A stretch of 64,000 bases of DNA from Bacillus sp. ISL-45. GTDB lineage: Bacteria; Bacillota; Bacilli; Bacillales; Cytobacillaceae. The stretch is from the NCBI RefSeq assembly GCF_018613195.1, contig NZ_JAGGQQ010000005.1, forward strand, positions 277,593 through 341,592, read 5' to 3'. Below are positions 51,972-59,829 of this stretch, in pieces. The position numbers and the translations under genes were made by a program. The stretch's first letter is position 1. Every line of letters begins with the position of its first letter. The notes below the pieces were generated by a model. It searched no databases. It saw nothing but the letters and a program-made list of their open reading frames with translations, and was not told the DNA's origin.

Positions 51972-53123
51972 GTGAAGAGCAATAAGGTAAGTACATATCA
52001 TACACCTTATGTTATTTGGGTGATGATGATCATCATCACTTCTGCATCAATATTTTCTGGCTGCTCTCAGCAACTTGAAGGTTCATTGCATGAAAGAGCT
52101 GGTCATAGTTTGAAAAGGATGAAGGAACTCCCTGCTCCTTCGTTTTTGGGAGTGGATGTGATTCCGATTCGTATTGGCGAGCAGGAGGAATTCTATAAAT
52201 CAGCAGGCTGGCTTAGTGATTCTGAAATCCTCTATATTACAAATAAAGGAGAAAGTACTTCCTTATTATATTCCTACAATCTTGGATCTGGAAAGGCAAC
52301 ATTGCTATATACAAGTGCGCAGCCAATCATTAACGCGGTACCAAGTCCAGAAAGAACCAAGGTGCTGATCCATAGCGGTGCATCAGAAGAAGGACTCCTG
52401 ACTATTATTGATTTGTCAGGTGAAGAGATGTATTCTACCAGCATTCAATCATATGATATAACTTTTGAGTGGAACCCATTCGATGAAAATTTATTAATGA
52501 TCTCTTCTTTTACGGCAGATTGGGATTTCAGCAGTTATTTGCTTGATTTAAGGAACAATAAGCTCAAAGACGTCGAACTTCCCGAGCCCTTTGTCAGATG
52601 GATATCCGAGGATGTTCTTGTCTATCAGGAATGGGAAGAAGAAGGGATGTCTCTTACGGCACCATTAAATTCGTTATCTCTTAAGGAAAATAAGATTGTA
52701 ACCTTGCATGAAGATGTATACCAGTTCGATTCCTTTGGGCCGTATTTAATGACTGTCAAAGTGAATGATGCGGAAGAGGGATTGTATACATTCATCAGGG
52801 ATGGAGGCAAACCGGTCGCAGAATTTACAGCGCCGCTGTTAACCTCTTTTTCTGGATGGGTCGTTCCTTTTTATGATTTAATGGGAAATGGGAAGGATTT
52901 TATCTATTTGAGAGCAGACAGTCAGGGAGATGCTGACCTTTATGAGGGTGGATTTAACTTGATGCGTTATCATATAGATACCAAAAAAGAGGAAGTTGTG
53001 TTTAACGAGTTGGCCAATGAACCACTTTCCTGCTCACCTTCCGGGGAGATGTGCCTTTATGGTTTCCAGCTCGAAAAAGTCTTGAATATCAAGACAAACG
53101 AGATTTTTAACCTCGTTTACTAA
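51972..53123 (+). CDS. yqgU: YqgU-like lipoprotein, beta-propeller-type
   Basis: A 383-residue lipoprotein: signal peptide ending with the lipobox FSGC (C31), then repeated beta-rich segments (SDSEILYITNKGESTSLLYS, PSPERTKVLIHSGASEEGLL, WNPFDENLLMISSF, SPSGEMCLYGF) typical of a TolB/WD-like propeller. The GTG at 51972 follows GGGGGTG. Position matches yqgU, and B. subtilis YqgU is also a predicted lipoprotein. Ligand unknown. Confidence 0.83.
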   Translation: MKSNKVSTYHTPYVIWVMMIIITSASIFSGCSQQLEGSLHERAGHSLKRMKELPAPSFLGVDVIPIRIGEQEEFYKSAGWLSDSEILYITNKGESTSLLYSYNLGSGKATLLYTSAQPIINAVPSPERTKVLIHSGASEEGLLTIIDLSGEEMYSTSIQSYDITFEWNPFDENLLMISSFTADWDFSSYLLDLRNNKLKDVELPEPFVRWISEDVLVYQEWEEEGMSLTAPLNSLSLKENKIVTLHEDVYQFDSFGPYLMTVKVNDAEEGLYTFIRDGGKPVAEFTAPLLTSFSGWVVPFYDLMGNGKDFIYLRADSQGDADLYEGGFNLMRYHIDTKKEEVVFNELANEPLSCSPSGEMCLYGFQLEKVLNIKTNEIFNLVY

Positions 53124-53124
53124 T

Positions 53125-53265
53125 GGCTGTTTTTGTTTTTGCTATGTAGCACATGCTCCAGTTGTCGCTTTATTAAAGGTACCGGGTTTCTTTTCAAGGA
53201 ACTTTTTAATAATAATTGCCTTTGTAGCGGGTTGAGCTAGCAATGAAGCTAACGAAATGAGCCTT
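53125..53265 (+). repeat. MITE-like dispersed repeat, copy D
   Basis: Begins GGCTGTTTTTGTTTTT, contains AAAGGTACCGGGTTTCTTTTC and ends AACGAAATGAGCCTT; 141 bp, with the interior shortened relative to copies A and C. It starts immediately after the yqgU stop. Confidence 0.7.
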
Positions 53266-53294
53266 ACTAATTGATTTTGCAAGGAGAGATTTTA

Positions 53295-53606
53295 ATGGCA
53301 ATCGTCGATGTAACAGTTATACCAATCGGAACTCAGACGCCAAGCGTGAGTTCTTATGTAGCAGATATCCAAAAAATTCTTAAGCAGTATGAGGAACGGG
53401 GCGAAATCCAATATCAACTTACGCCAATGAACACTTTGATTGAAGGAGAACTGCCCGTTTTGTTTGAGGTGATCCAGGCAATCCACGAAGCACCTTTCAA
53501 TGCCGGGATCCAGAGAGTAGCCACAAATATCCGGATTGACGACAGGCGTGATGTGAAAAGAAGGATGCAGGATAAGGTAGACAGGGTAAATGAATTATTG
53601 AAATAG
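53295..53606 (+). CDS. yqgV: MTH1187 family thiamine-binding-type protein YqgV
   Basis: A 103-residue protein of the YqgV/MTH1187 family with a ferredoxin-like fold: VDVTVIPIGTQTPSVSSYVA, then IQYQLTPMNTLIEGELPVLFEVI and TNIRIDDRRD. Members bind thiamine or its pyrimidine (HMP) part. AAGGAGAG precedes the ATG. Confidence 0.9.
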   Translation: MAIVDVTVIPIGTQTPSVSSYVADIQKILKQYEERGEIQYQLTPMNTLIEGELPVLFEVIQAIHEAPFNAGIQRVATNIRIDDRRDVKRRMQDKVDRVNELLK

Positions 53607-53615
53607 AAGTGAATG

Positions 53616-53643
53616 AAAAAGACCACCCATGGGTGGTCTTTTT
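53616..53643. terminator. bidirectional terminator yqgV/yqgW
   Basis: AAAAAGACCACCC and GGGTGGTCTTTTT pair perfectly around AT, between convergent genes. Confidence 0.9.
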
Positions 53644-53655
53644 CCGTGTCTCAAA

Positions 53656-53829
53656 TTAGTGCGCTGTAGGGAATCCAGAGTTAAGGACCGTCATGACTGT
53701 GAACCAGCCAATAACTAAGAAAGTTCCTCCACCAAAGACGATTCCAAGAATGTTTTTGTTTTTAAGCGCCGAGAAAGTTGCATAACCGGCAAGCAGTGTG
53801 ACTAAAGCGAAGATAATTGCCAATCCCAT
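53656..53829 (-). CDS. yqgW: YqgW, DUF2759 family small membrane protein
   Basis: A 57-residue protein (MGLAIIFALVTLLAGYATFS ... WFTVMTVLNSGFPTAH) with two hydrophobic helices and a short KNKN turn. The sequence agrees closely with the DUF2759 family, found at this place in Bacillaceae; a GGGGGC ribosome site is upstream of the ATG. Function unknown. Confidence 0.88.
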   Translation of the reverse strand: MGLAIIFALVTLLAGYATFSALKNKNILGIVFGGGTFLVIGWFTVMTVLNSGFPTAH

Positions 53830-53941
53830 GATAAAGCCCCCTTCATAATTAGGCAGACATTAAGCCTGTTTGTTGAATTAGTTGATTGAAATTTAGGCGG
53901 CAGCCTGTTATGTAATGACAAGCATACACTCGTTTTATATT

Positions 53942-54421
53942 TTATATTTTTTTACACCATTTGTCGAGGTCTAAAAACTCAACTTTCACCTTATATGCCT
54001 TTACTATACCCATCACAAGGTCAGTATAATGGTCTATCGTAAAATAAATCCCTTCTGCGGACGTATAAACAAGATGTTCTTCCAACTGAATAAGAGCCAT
54101 TTCAATCTGGGTGTTACCGCCTGCTGTAAACCTGAAGGCTGACAGATCATTAGAGTACAAATAAGTATCAGGTCCTGCAGAGAATCCATAATCGTAAAAA
54201 TCGGCACCAGCTGTTCCTTTCACTTTTATCAGTTGATGTGTTTCTTCAAGGAGGTCGGCTTCTGACAGTAATTCTGAAGCTGCATCTGCCATTTTTTGCT
54301 GCCCGTAAATATAAATATGTCCATGGACAAGATGCGGAGGGACGGCTGATTGAAGAAATTGTTCAAATTCAGTCAGTTCGGAAAGTATTGAGTTGGCCTC
54401 AATTCCAATGAAAATTTGCAC
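53942..54421 (-). CDS. unknown 159-residue protein
   Basis: Not recognised. GTG 54421 lies seven bases behind GGAGG and gives VQIFIGIEANSILSELTEFE at the N-terminus. The sequence has no signal or TM segment and mixes acidic helices with short strands (LVHGHIYIYGQQKMADAASE, GTAGADFYDYGFSAGP, GNTQIEMALIQLEEHL, GIYFTIDHYTDLVMGIV). No homologue at this position in B. subtilis is known to me. Confidence 0.72.
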   Translation of the reverse strand: MQIFIGIEANSILSELTEFEQFLQSAVPPHLVHGHIYIYGQQKMADAASELLSEADLLEETHQLIKVKGTAGADFYDYGFSAGPDTYLYSNDLSAFRFTAGGNTQIEMALIQLEEHLVYTSAEGIYFTIDHYTDLVMGIVKAYKVKVEFLDLDKWCKKI

Positions 54422-54608
54422 TTTACAACCTCCTCCGTTTTTTATTGAAGAACACATATATGTTCAGAATCCCGTAATTCGACTTAAGCCCTTGCCTTAA
54501 GTTCACCAAGGCTCATAAGCTTTTCATTCGCAAATCCTGAAAACTTGCCTGACAATAGTGTAAAATAAATATATGAATAATACCACTAGAAGCTGGAGGC
54601 TATTTTTG

Positions 54609-55244
54609 ATGAAATGGAAACAGATTCCCCTAGGTCCTTTACAAACAAATTGCTATATTGTATATGATGAAAAACAATCTTGCCTGATTGTCGATCCAGG
54701 TGACAATCCGAAAAAGCTGGCAACAGTGATTGAACAGCTTGAGCTAAAACCGGAAGCAATTGTGCTGACACACGCTCATTTCGATCATATTGGCGCGGTG
54801 GATAGAATTAGGGATAAATACGGAATCAAGGTATATATCCATGAAAAAGAAAAGGATTGGCTGTCGGACCCTGCCTTGAATGGTTCCAGGCATTTCATGC
54901 TAAATGAACCGATCAAAGCGCGTCCTGCTGACCACTTGATAAAAGATGAAGGTGTCATGTCAATTGGCAGCTTTAAATTCGAAGTGTTTGAAACCCCTGG
55001 ACATTCTCCAGGAAGTATATCGATTTATTTTCCAGACGCGGAATTTGTACTGGCAGGAGATGCATTGTTTAATGGAAGCATCGGAAGGACGGATTTGCCA
55101 GGTGGCAACCATAATCAATTAATCAGAAGCATACATGATAAGCTCCTTGTATTGCCGGAACAAACAGAGGTGCTTCCCGGACACGGACCAACAACCTCCA
55201 TTGGTTCAGAAATGGATTCCAATCCTTTTTTAAATGGATTTTAA
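54609..55244 (+). CDS. yqgX: metallo-beta-lactamase fold hydrolase YqgX
   Basis: Glyoxalase II-like hydrolase, 211 residues. The metal motif LTHAHFDHIGA, H in ETPGHSPGSIS, LAGDALFNGSIGRTDLPGG and LPGHGPTT are all present. N-terminal IPLGPLQTNCYIVYDE is typical. ATG 54609 follows GGAGG. In B. subtilis a role in methylglyoxal or bacillithiol thioester breakdown is suspected. Confidence 0.93.
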   Translation: MKWKQIPLGPLQTNCYIVYDEKQSCLIVDPGDNPKKLATVIEQLELKPEAIVLTHAHFDHIGAVDRIRDKYGIKVYIHEKEKDWLSDPALNGSRHFMLNEPIKARPADHLIKDEGVMSIGSFKFEVFETPGHSPGSISIYFPDAEFVLAGDALFNGSIGRTDLPGGNHNQLIRSIHDKLLVLPEQTEVLPGHGPTTSIGSEMDSNPFLNGF

Positions 55245-55272
55245 AAAGGGAGCAGAATGATTAAGGAAACTA

Positions 55273-55303
55273 GGAAAGCCCTTCTCAAAGAGAAGGGCTT
55301 TCC
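55273..55303. other. perfect 14-bp hairpin without T run
   Basis: GGAAAGCCCTTCTC and GAGAAGGGCTTTCC pair perfectly around AAA, 28 bases after yqgX. The following bases are TGGGGGATG, so it is not a normal terminator. It is probably an intercistronic RNA structure in front of the methyltransferase gene. Confidence 0.7.
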
Positions 55304-55415
55304 TGGGGGATGTTCTATTCATATCATGGGAGGGGATATAGTTAAGCTACTACTAAAACAATATAATATTGAAAACACTATGTCAATAGTGAAAACTTTT
55401 TTTCAAGGAGTTATT

Positions 55416-56507
55416 ATGAAAGGAATAATCAAAGAGTATATTGAAGCCTCCCCGGAAAAAATGATTTCTTATGCTGAGTATATGGAGCTTGCCCTTTATC
55501 ATCCGGAGGAAGGATATTACATAAAAGAACGCCAGAAAATAGGCAAAAAGGGAGACTTTTATACATCGAGCAATGTAGCTGATGTATTTGGCAAGCTGAT
55601 CGGGAAATGGTTTGCGAAAAACTCCGGAACCCTAGGCTTGCCACCGTCTGTTTGTGAAATAGGAGCTGGGAATGGGCGCTTTGCCCGGTCATTTATACAA
55701 GGCTGGAATGAACTGAGTCATGAACGGCTTAGCTATTGGATTGTTGAAGCGAGTCCATATCATCGAAAACTTCAAGCAGCGGAATTGGACGGCTTGGAAA
55801 ATGTGAACGTCCTTCATGCTGATGCATATGAGGGAACAGGCATGGAACAAGGGCTGATTTTCTCTAATGAATTATTTGATGCTTTTCCTGTTCATGTCGT
55901 CGAAAAAAGCGAGAGTGTTATAAAAGAAGTTTTTGTTGGCCATGATAATGGTGAATTAAAAGAGATCATGATTCCGGTGATGGATCATCGAATTACCGCT
56001 TTTTTAAACGACCAGGGAATTGAACTGGCTGAAGGGCAAAGGATGGAGGTACCGCTTACGTATGAACCATTCCTGAAATCGATCGCAGAGCAATTCTCGA
56101 AGGGGATCATGATGACTGTAGATTACGGTTATACGAAGGAAGAGTGGATGCACCCATCGCGCAGGCGCGGCAGCTTGAGGGGATATTACCAGCACCAGAT
56201 GTTTCATGATGTTTTGCAGCATCCGGGAGAGATGGATCTGACAAGTCATGTGCATTTTGATGCGCTTAAATCCACTGGTGAAAAATACGGCCTGAGCTTC
56301 GTGCGAAAGATGAGACAGGATGAGTTCCTGATGGCTGCAGGGATATTGGATGAGCTCGCGGAACACCACGATCCCAATCCTTTTTCTGAAGCCAGCAAGC
56401 GCAATCGTGCAATTCGGAGCCTGATTCTCCCAGGCGGGATCAGCCAGTCGTTTGATGTCATTCTCCAGGCAAAGGGTATGGGCAGCCTGGATGAAAAACT
56501 ATTTTAG
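55416..56507 (+). CDS. class I SAM-dependent methyltransferase (NDUFAF7/DUF185 family)
   Basis: A 363-residue protein with the family start ISYAEYMELALYHPEEGYY, the KIGKKGDFYTSSNVADVFG segment, the SAM-binding CEIGAGNGRFARSFI and the post-II FSNELFDAFPVHVV. LRGYYQHQMFHDVLQHPGEMDLTSHVHF is also diagnostic. Mitochondrial relatives methylate an arginine of a complex I subunit; the bacterial substrate is unknown. ATG 55416 follows AAGGAG; the frame is open further upstream through the hairpin but is not family-like there. Confidence 0.9.
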   Translation: MKGIIKEYIEASPEKMISYAEYMELALYHPEEGYYIKERQKIGKKGDFYTSSNVADVFGKLIGKWFAKNSGTLGLPPSVCEIGAGNGRFARSFIQGWNELSHERLSYWIVEASPYHRKLQAAELDGLENVNVLHADAYEGTGMEQGLIFSNELFDAFPVHVVEKSESVIKEVFVGHDNGELKEIMIPVMDHRITAFLNDQGIELAEGQRMEVPLTYEPFLKSIAEQFSKGIMMTVDYGYTKEEWMHPSRRRGSLRGYYQHQMFHDVLQHPGEMDLTSHVHFDALKSTGEKYGLSFVRKMRQDEFLMAAGILDELAEHHDPNPFSEASKRNRAIRSLILPGGISQSFDVILQAKGMGSLDEKLF

Positions 56508-56525
56508 TATTTGCGAAAGCAAATA

Positions 56526-56557
56526 AAAAAAGCGATGGATAACCATCGCTTTTTTTA
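56526..56557 (+). terminator. terminator after the methyltransferase
   Basis: Stem AAAAAAGCGATGG/CCATCGCTTTTTTT with ATAA loop. Confidence 0.92.
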
Positions 56558-56598
56558 CTGCATAAGAAAGTATAAATTTTTCCACTTAGATTAGTGTC

Positions 56599-56840
56599 TA
56601 GCTCCAGCGCCTAGCCCCTCGAGACGTTTGTCTAGCTGCGGCTCCTAACTCCTCGAGTCGCTTCGGTCCTGCCAATGAAGTCAAAGAACGACTTCACTGT
56701 CAGGCCCTCCAGCGCTTGTCGGAGTTGGGCAGTCGCCACCGCTTTTCGTTTTCGGTCCGCCCGATGAAGTCAAAGAGCGACTTCCCCGGTCGGCCCTCCA
56801 ACGCTTGTCGGGGCTGACCAAGGCGCTTGCGCTTTTCTTA
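56599..56840. repeat. GC-rich Bacillus dispersed repeat, copy 2 (compound)
   Basis: Begins GTCTAGCTCCAGCGCCTAGC and ends CAAGGCGCTTGCGCTTTTCT. It contains two successive versions of the body (GAAGTCAAAGAACGACTTCA at 56677 and GAAGTCAAAGAGCGACTTCC at 56765) and a second internal start GTCTAGCTGCGGCTCC, so it looks like nested or recombined copies, about twice the length of copy 1. Confidence 0.85.
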
Positions 56841-56858
56841 CTTGAGCGTAACAATTGA

Positions 56859-57104
56859 TCAATGTCCAGTTCCGCCTAATGGCATCATAAATGTTGACCA
56901 GTAAGTAAATCCAGCAAAGAAAATCGTTAAGTATGCGCCGAAGACGTAAATGTACATACGCTCAGACAGTTTCAAGTAACTTAATAGCAAGAAAAATCCA
57001 GTTTGACCAAAGAAAATCAAGGACGTCGTATACATGTCACCCAAGAAAAACATGACAGCAAAGATTCCCGTCCAGAATCCTAAAACTCTGTACATACGAT
57101 CCAA
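56859..57104 (-). CDS. yqgY: YqgY, DUF2626 family small membrane protein
   Basis: An 81-residue protein with three hydrophobic helices (VLGFWTGIFAVMFFLGDM; LIFFGQTGFFLLLSYLKL; YIYVFGAYLTIFFAGFTYWS) and the ending MPLGGTGH. The TTG at 57104 is six bases from GGAGGG. The sequence and place before mgsR match YqgY. Function unknown. Confidence 0.87.
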   Translation of the reverse strand: MDRMYRVLGFWTGIFAVMFFLGDMYTTSLIFFGQTGFFLLLSYLKLSERMYIYVFGAYLTIFFAGFTYWSTFMMPLGGTGH

Positions 57105-57183
57105 AGATATCCCTCCTTTACCCTACAAGTCCATCACTATCATATTATAAAGTAAAGTGGAGTGAAAAGTAAACAAGGATTGA

Positions 57184-57885
57184 TTATTGTGCAATAACAG
57201 CCTGATATGAACAAGAGCCACAGCCTGTGAACATATTCTCTTTTTCGATCAGCTCGATTTCACCAAAGAGGGATTCGAACATTCCGCGCAAGAATTCATA
57301 GTGCATATTGCAGACTGTTTCGGTATGCTCCATTGCTACTTCCTTAAAAGGACAATTGAAGATCTGGAAGTAAATCCTGGTCTTTTCGCTGTTAGGTTCG
57401 AATTCTGGATAAAAACCAGCAAGAGTCGCAGCATTCTTGATTGAATTCAATTTATGTTCAAACGTCATTTCAGCTGACATTTGTGGATGGCGGGATAATT
57501 CTTGATCCATCAGTTCTTCACCAAAGCGTTTTCCTGTCATGTACAATGCTTTTTTTCCAGCTTCTCCAAGCGACATCATTGTCGTCATTGCGATTTTTGA
57601 CAATAGCTGATAATCACGGAATGGGAAGTGCAGCTGGATCACTTCATCTGAAAGGCGGTACAGTCTGCTTGGACGGCCGCCCTTGCCGGTTTTTTTTGTC
57701 TCGGATATCAGCATGTTCACATCTTCGAGTTTTGATAAATGCAGCCTTGCTACATTTGGATGGATATCAAAATTATCGGAGATTTCCTGTACAGTAACAT
57801 CCTTATGCCTTTTTGTGATGTATTGATAAATATAATAACGCGTTGGGTCAGACAAAACACTTGTAATTTTTAATGTTTGCTCCAC
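57184..57885 (-). CDS. ArsR/SufR-like HTH regulator with Cys-rich sensor domain
   Basis: A 233-residue regulator. The N-terminal winged helix (residues about 5-75: VLSDPTRYYIYQYITKRHKD, DNFDIHPNVARLHLSKLED, GRPSRLYRLSD) is ArsR/DeoR-like. The C-terminal domain carries NCPF, VCNMH and a final GCGSC, a set of four Cys plus His resembling the iron-sulfur ligand pattern of SufR-type regulators. GTG start at 57885 with GAGGTG. A redox or Fe-S sensing role is inferred; the target could be itself and mgsR. Confidence 0.8.
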   Translation of the reverse strand: MEQTLKITSVLSDPTRYYIYQYITKRHKDVTVQEISDNFDIHPNVARLHLSKLEDVNMLISETKKTGKGGRPSRLYRLSDEVIQLHFPFRDYQLLSKIAMTTMMSLGEAGKKALYMTGKRFGEELMDQELSRHPQMSAEMTFEHKLNSIKNAATLAGFYPEFEPNSEKTRIYFQIFNCPFKEVAMEHTETVCNMHYEFLRGMFESLFGEIELIEKENMFTGCGSCSYQAVIAQ

Positions 57886-57917
57886 CTTAGTTCACCTCAG
57901 CCCACTAATTTGCCTTC

Positions 57918-57958
57918 ATTATAATACAGGGGAAAATAAGGTTTACACTGTTTACACT
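57918..57958 (-). promoter_or_regulatory. promoter of the HTH regulator with direct repeats
   Basis: On the minus strand a TATAAT -10 (57918-57923) lies 17-18 bases from a GTAAAC -35-like element that is part of two adjacent copies of AGTGTAAAC (57941-57958). The repeats may be the regulator's own operator. Confidence 0.5.
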
Positions 57959-58008
57959 ATATGTTTAGAAAATGTTCACAACTAAATGGCGAAATGATGA
58001 CAAAAAAG

Positions 58009-58045
58009 TATACAAATGTTATACAAAAGTTATACAATATGTATA
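58009..58045 (+). promoter_or_regulatory. 11-bp phased TATACAA repeats upstream of mgsR
   Basis: TATACAA occurs at 58009, 58020 and 58031, exactly 11 bases apart, and the last copy merges into ATACA-ATA-TGTAT. A weak promoter ATGACA-N17-TATACA (57997/58020) overlaps. Binding site for an unknown regulator is inferred. Confidence 0.5.
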
Positions 58046-58078
58046 GAAGATAATTATGTTCGCCAGGAGGTAACTTAA

Positions 58079-58432
58079 ATGGAAGAGCTGACGTTTTATT
58101 CTTATCCTAGCTGTACATCATGCCGTAAAACAAAAAAGTGGCTGGTCTCTAACAGCGTGAAATTCAATGAACGTCATATGTTCAAAGATACTCCATCGAA
58201 AAAAGAATTAATGCAGATTTTATCATTGACGACTGAAGGCTTGGATGAACTGCTTGCCACAAGAGGAGAAACCTATAAAAATCTGGGAATGGATATGGAA
58301 GACCTGCCACTTTCAGAGGTAATCAAACTTGTCATTGAGGAACCGAAGCTGCTTAGACGGCCGATTTTAACAGATGGGAAAAAGCTAATTGTCGGTTTTA
58401 ACCCTGATGCCTTGAAAAAAATAGCGAGGTAA
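58079..58432 (+). CDS. mgsR: Spx/ArsC family regulator MgsR
   Basis: Spx-like regulator that acts with RNA polymerase alpha C-terminal domain to control part of the general stress response in B. subtilis (YqgZ). It has 117 residues, the redox switch CxxC in YPSCTSCRK (C13 and C16) and RRPILTDGKKLIVGFNPDAL at the end. AGGAGG precedes the ATG. I did not find a sigma-B promoter (GTTT-N14-GGGTAT) in the 190 bases upstream. Confidence 0.9.
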   Translation: MEELTFYSYPSCTSCRKTKKWLVSNSVKFNERHMFKDTPSKKELMQILSLTTEGLDELLATRGETYKNLGMDMEDLPLSEVIKLVIEEPKLLRRPILTDGKKLIVGFNPDALKKIAR

Positions 58433-58436
58433 CAAG

Positions 58437-58483
58437 AAAAGCGCAAGCGCCTTGGTCAGCTTGACAAGCGCTCGAGCTGGATT
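58437..58483. repeat. GC-rich Bacillus repeat, short inverted form
   Basis: GAAAAGCGCAAGCGCCTTGG at the left and CTCGAGCTGG at the right are the reverse complements of the two ends of the longer copies, with the body deleted. Confidence 0.8.
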
Positions 58484-58508
58484 AATAAAACCATTTCCAC
58501 AAAACCAT

Positions 58509-58539
58509 AAAAAACGGAAGCGAGGGCTTCCGTTTTTTT
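58509..58539. terminator. bidirectional terminator mgsR/tRNA-Gln
   Basis: Stem AAAACGGAAGC/GCTTCCGTTTT with GAGG loop, A and T runs on both sides. Confidence 0.9.
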
Positions 58540-58546
58540 AGGTTAG

Positions 58547-58618
58547 CTGGGCTAGCTGGATTCGAACCAACGCATGACGGAGTCAAAGTCCGTTGCCTTA
58601 CCGCTTGGCTATAGCCCA
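58547..58618 (-). tRNA. trnQ: tRNA-Gln (TTG anticodon)
   Basis: A 72-base tRNA on the minus strand. Acceptor TGGGCTA pairs with TAGCCCA, the D-arm is AGCCAAGCGGTAAGGC, the anticodon arm ACGGA-CTTTGAC-TCCGT has TTG at positions 34-36, and the T-arm carries GGTTCGAATCC. CCA is not encoded (CTA follows the discriminator base). Confidence 0.96.
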
Positions 58619-58752
58619 CTGATATAACTTGTTAACGCTACGGTAGTTATTATAAATAGAATTGTCACTTTTTATACATATTTAAGTTCGATTTTTTGCA
58701 GGAAGAGAAGAGGGTTTGGCGAATTCCTTTTCTATAACTAAAAAGGTGGTGC

Positions 58753-59829
58753 ATGATTATTGTCAAATCAATTGAACAGCTAGCGGAAAATGTCTTGAAA
58801 GATGCTTTACGAAGCGGCGCGTCGGATATTCATATCATTCCTCGCGAGAAAGACACACTGATTAAATTCAGGCTAGGCAATCAGCTACTCCCCCGTTATA
58901 CGCTTGAACAGGCTGATTGTGAGCGGCTCATTTCCCACTTTAAATTCACAGCTTCGATGGATATTGGTGAAAAAAGACGGCCTCAAAGCGGTGCTTTTAC
59001 CTATCGATACCAAGAAATGAAGATTGGCTTAAGGATCTCCACGCTTCCAGCCTACCAGAGCGAAAGCATGGTCATTCGACTCCTTCCCGAACAAAATCAA
59101 TCTCCTTCTTTCCAAATTTCATTATTTCCATCCACATCAAAAAAACTGATTTCCCTTTTAAAGCACGCACATGGTTTGATCATTTTTACTGGACCGACGG
59201 GCAGCGGCAAGACGACTACCCTTTATTCCATGCTTTCTGAAACCTCGGATTTAGTCAATCGCAGTGTCATTACCCTTGAAGATCCGATTGAAAAACCGAG
59301 CGACACAGTACTGCAGGTTCAGGTCAATGAACGCGCTGGAATTTCATACTCCGCTGGCTTGAAAGCCATTTTACGGCATGATCCGGATATTATCATGGTT
59401 GGGGAAATTCGGGATAAAGAAACTGCTGAAACGGCGATAAGAGCATCGCTGACAGGACATCTCGTCCTGACGACGATGCATACAAGGGATGCAAGAGGAG
59501 CGATTTACAGGCTGATTGAATTCGGGATCAATTGGCTTGAGATTGAACAGACATTGATTGCAGTAACGGCTCAAAGGCTCGTTGAACTTACGTGTCCATA
59601 TTGTGAAGGGACGTGCTCGCCATTTTGCTATTCATCAGGCAGCGGCAAAAGAGGAAATATCTTCGAAATCCTTACGGGGAAGGATTTATCTGCCGTACTG
59701 AAGGAAGCAAAGGGGGAACAGCAAAACTATCGATACAAGACTCTCAAAGATGCAATCCGGAAAGGAATCGCACTGGGGTACATCAAGGAGTCAGAGTACC
59801 AGAGGTGGGTTCTCAATGATGGACAGTAA
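58753..59829 (+). CDS. comGA: competence pseudopilus ATPase ComGA
   Basis: Type II/IV secretion ATPase that powers the DNA-uptake pseudopilus, 358 residues. Walker A is GPTGSGKTT (147-155), with DPIEKPSDTVLQVQVN, the Walker B-like DPDIIMVGEIRD and the His box HLVLTTMHTRDA. A zinc-binding pair CPYC (TCPYCEGTC) is present. AAAGGTGG precedes the ATG. It leads the comG operon; I saw no clear paired ComK boxes upstream. Confidence 0.95.
   Translation: MIIVKSIEQLAENVLKDALRSGASDIHIIPREKDTLIKFRLGNQLLPRYTLEQADCERLISHFKFTASMDIGEKRRPQSGAFTYRYQEMKIGLRISTLPAYQSESMVIRLLPEQNQSPSFQISLFPSTSKKLISLLKHAHGLIIFTGPTGSGKTTTLYSMLSETSDLVNRSVITLEDPIEKPSDTVLQVQVNERAGISYSAGLKAILRHDPDIIMVGEIRDKETAETAIRASLTGHLVLTTMHTRDARGAIYRLIEFGINWLEIEQTLIAVTAQRLVELTCPYCEGTCSPFCYSSGSGKRGNIFEILTGKDLSAVLKEAKGEQQNYRYKTLKDAIRKGIALGYIKESEYQRWVLNDGQ

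Noticed and set aside
55257-55415. Upstream part of the methyltransferase frame as coding
   Set aside because: The frame is open from 55257, but this part contains the perfect hairpin, lacks family similarity, and ATG 55416 has a proper ribosome site.
58620-58752. ComK boxes before comGA
   Set aside because: No pair of AAAA-N5-TTTT boxes with the usual spacing could be found by eye; a weaker site cannot be excluded.
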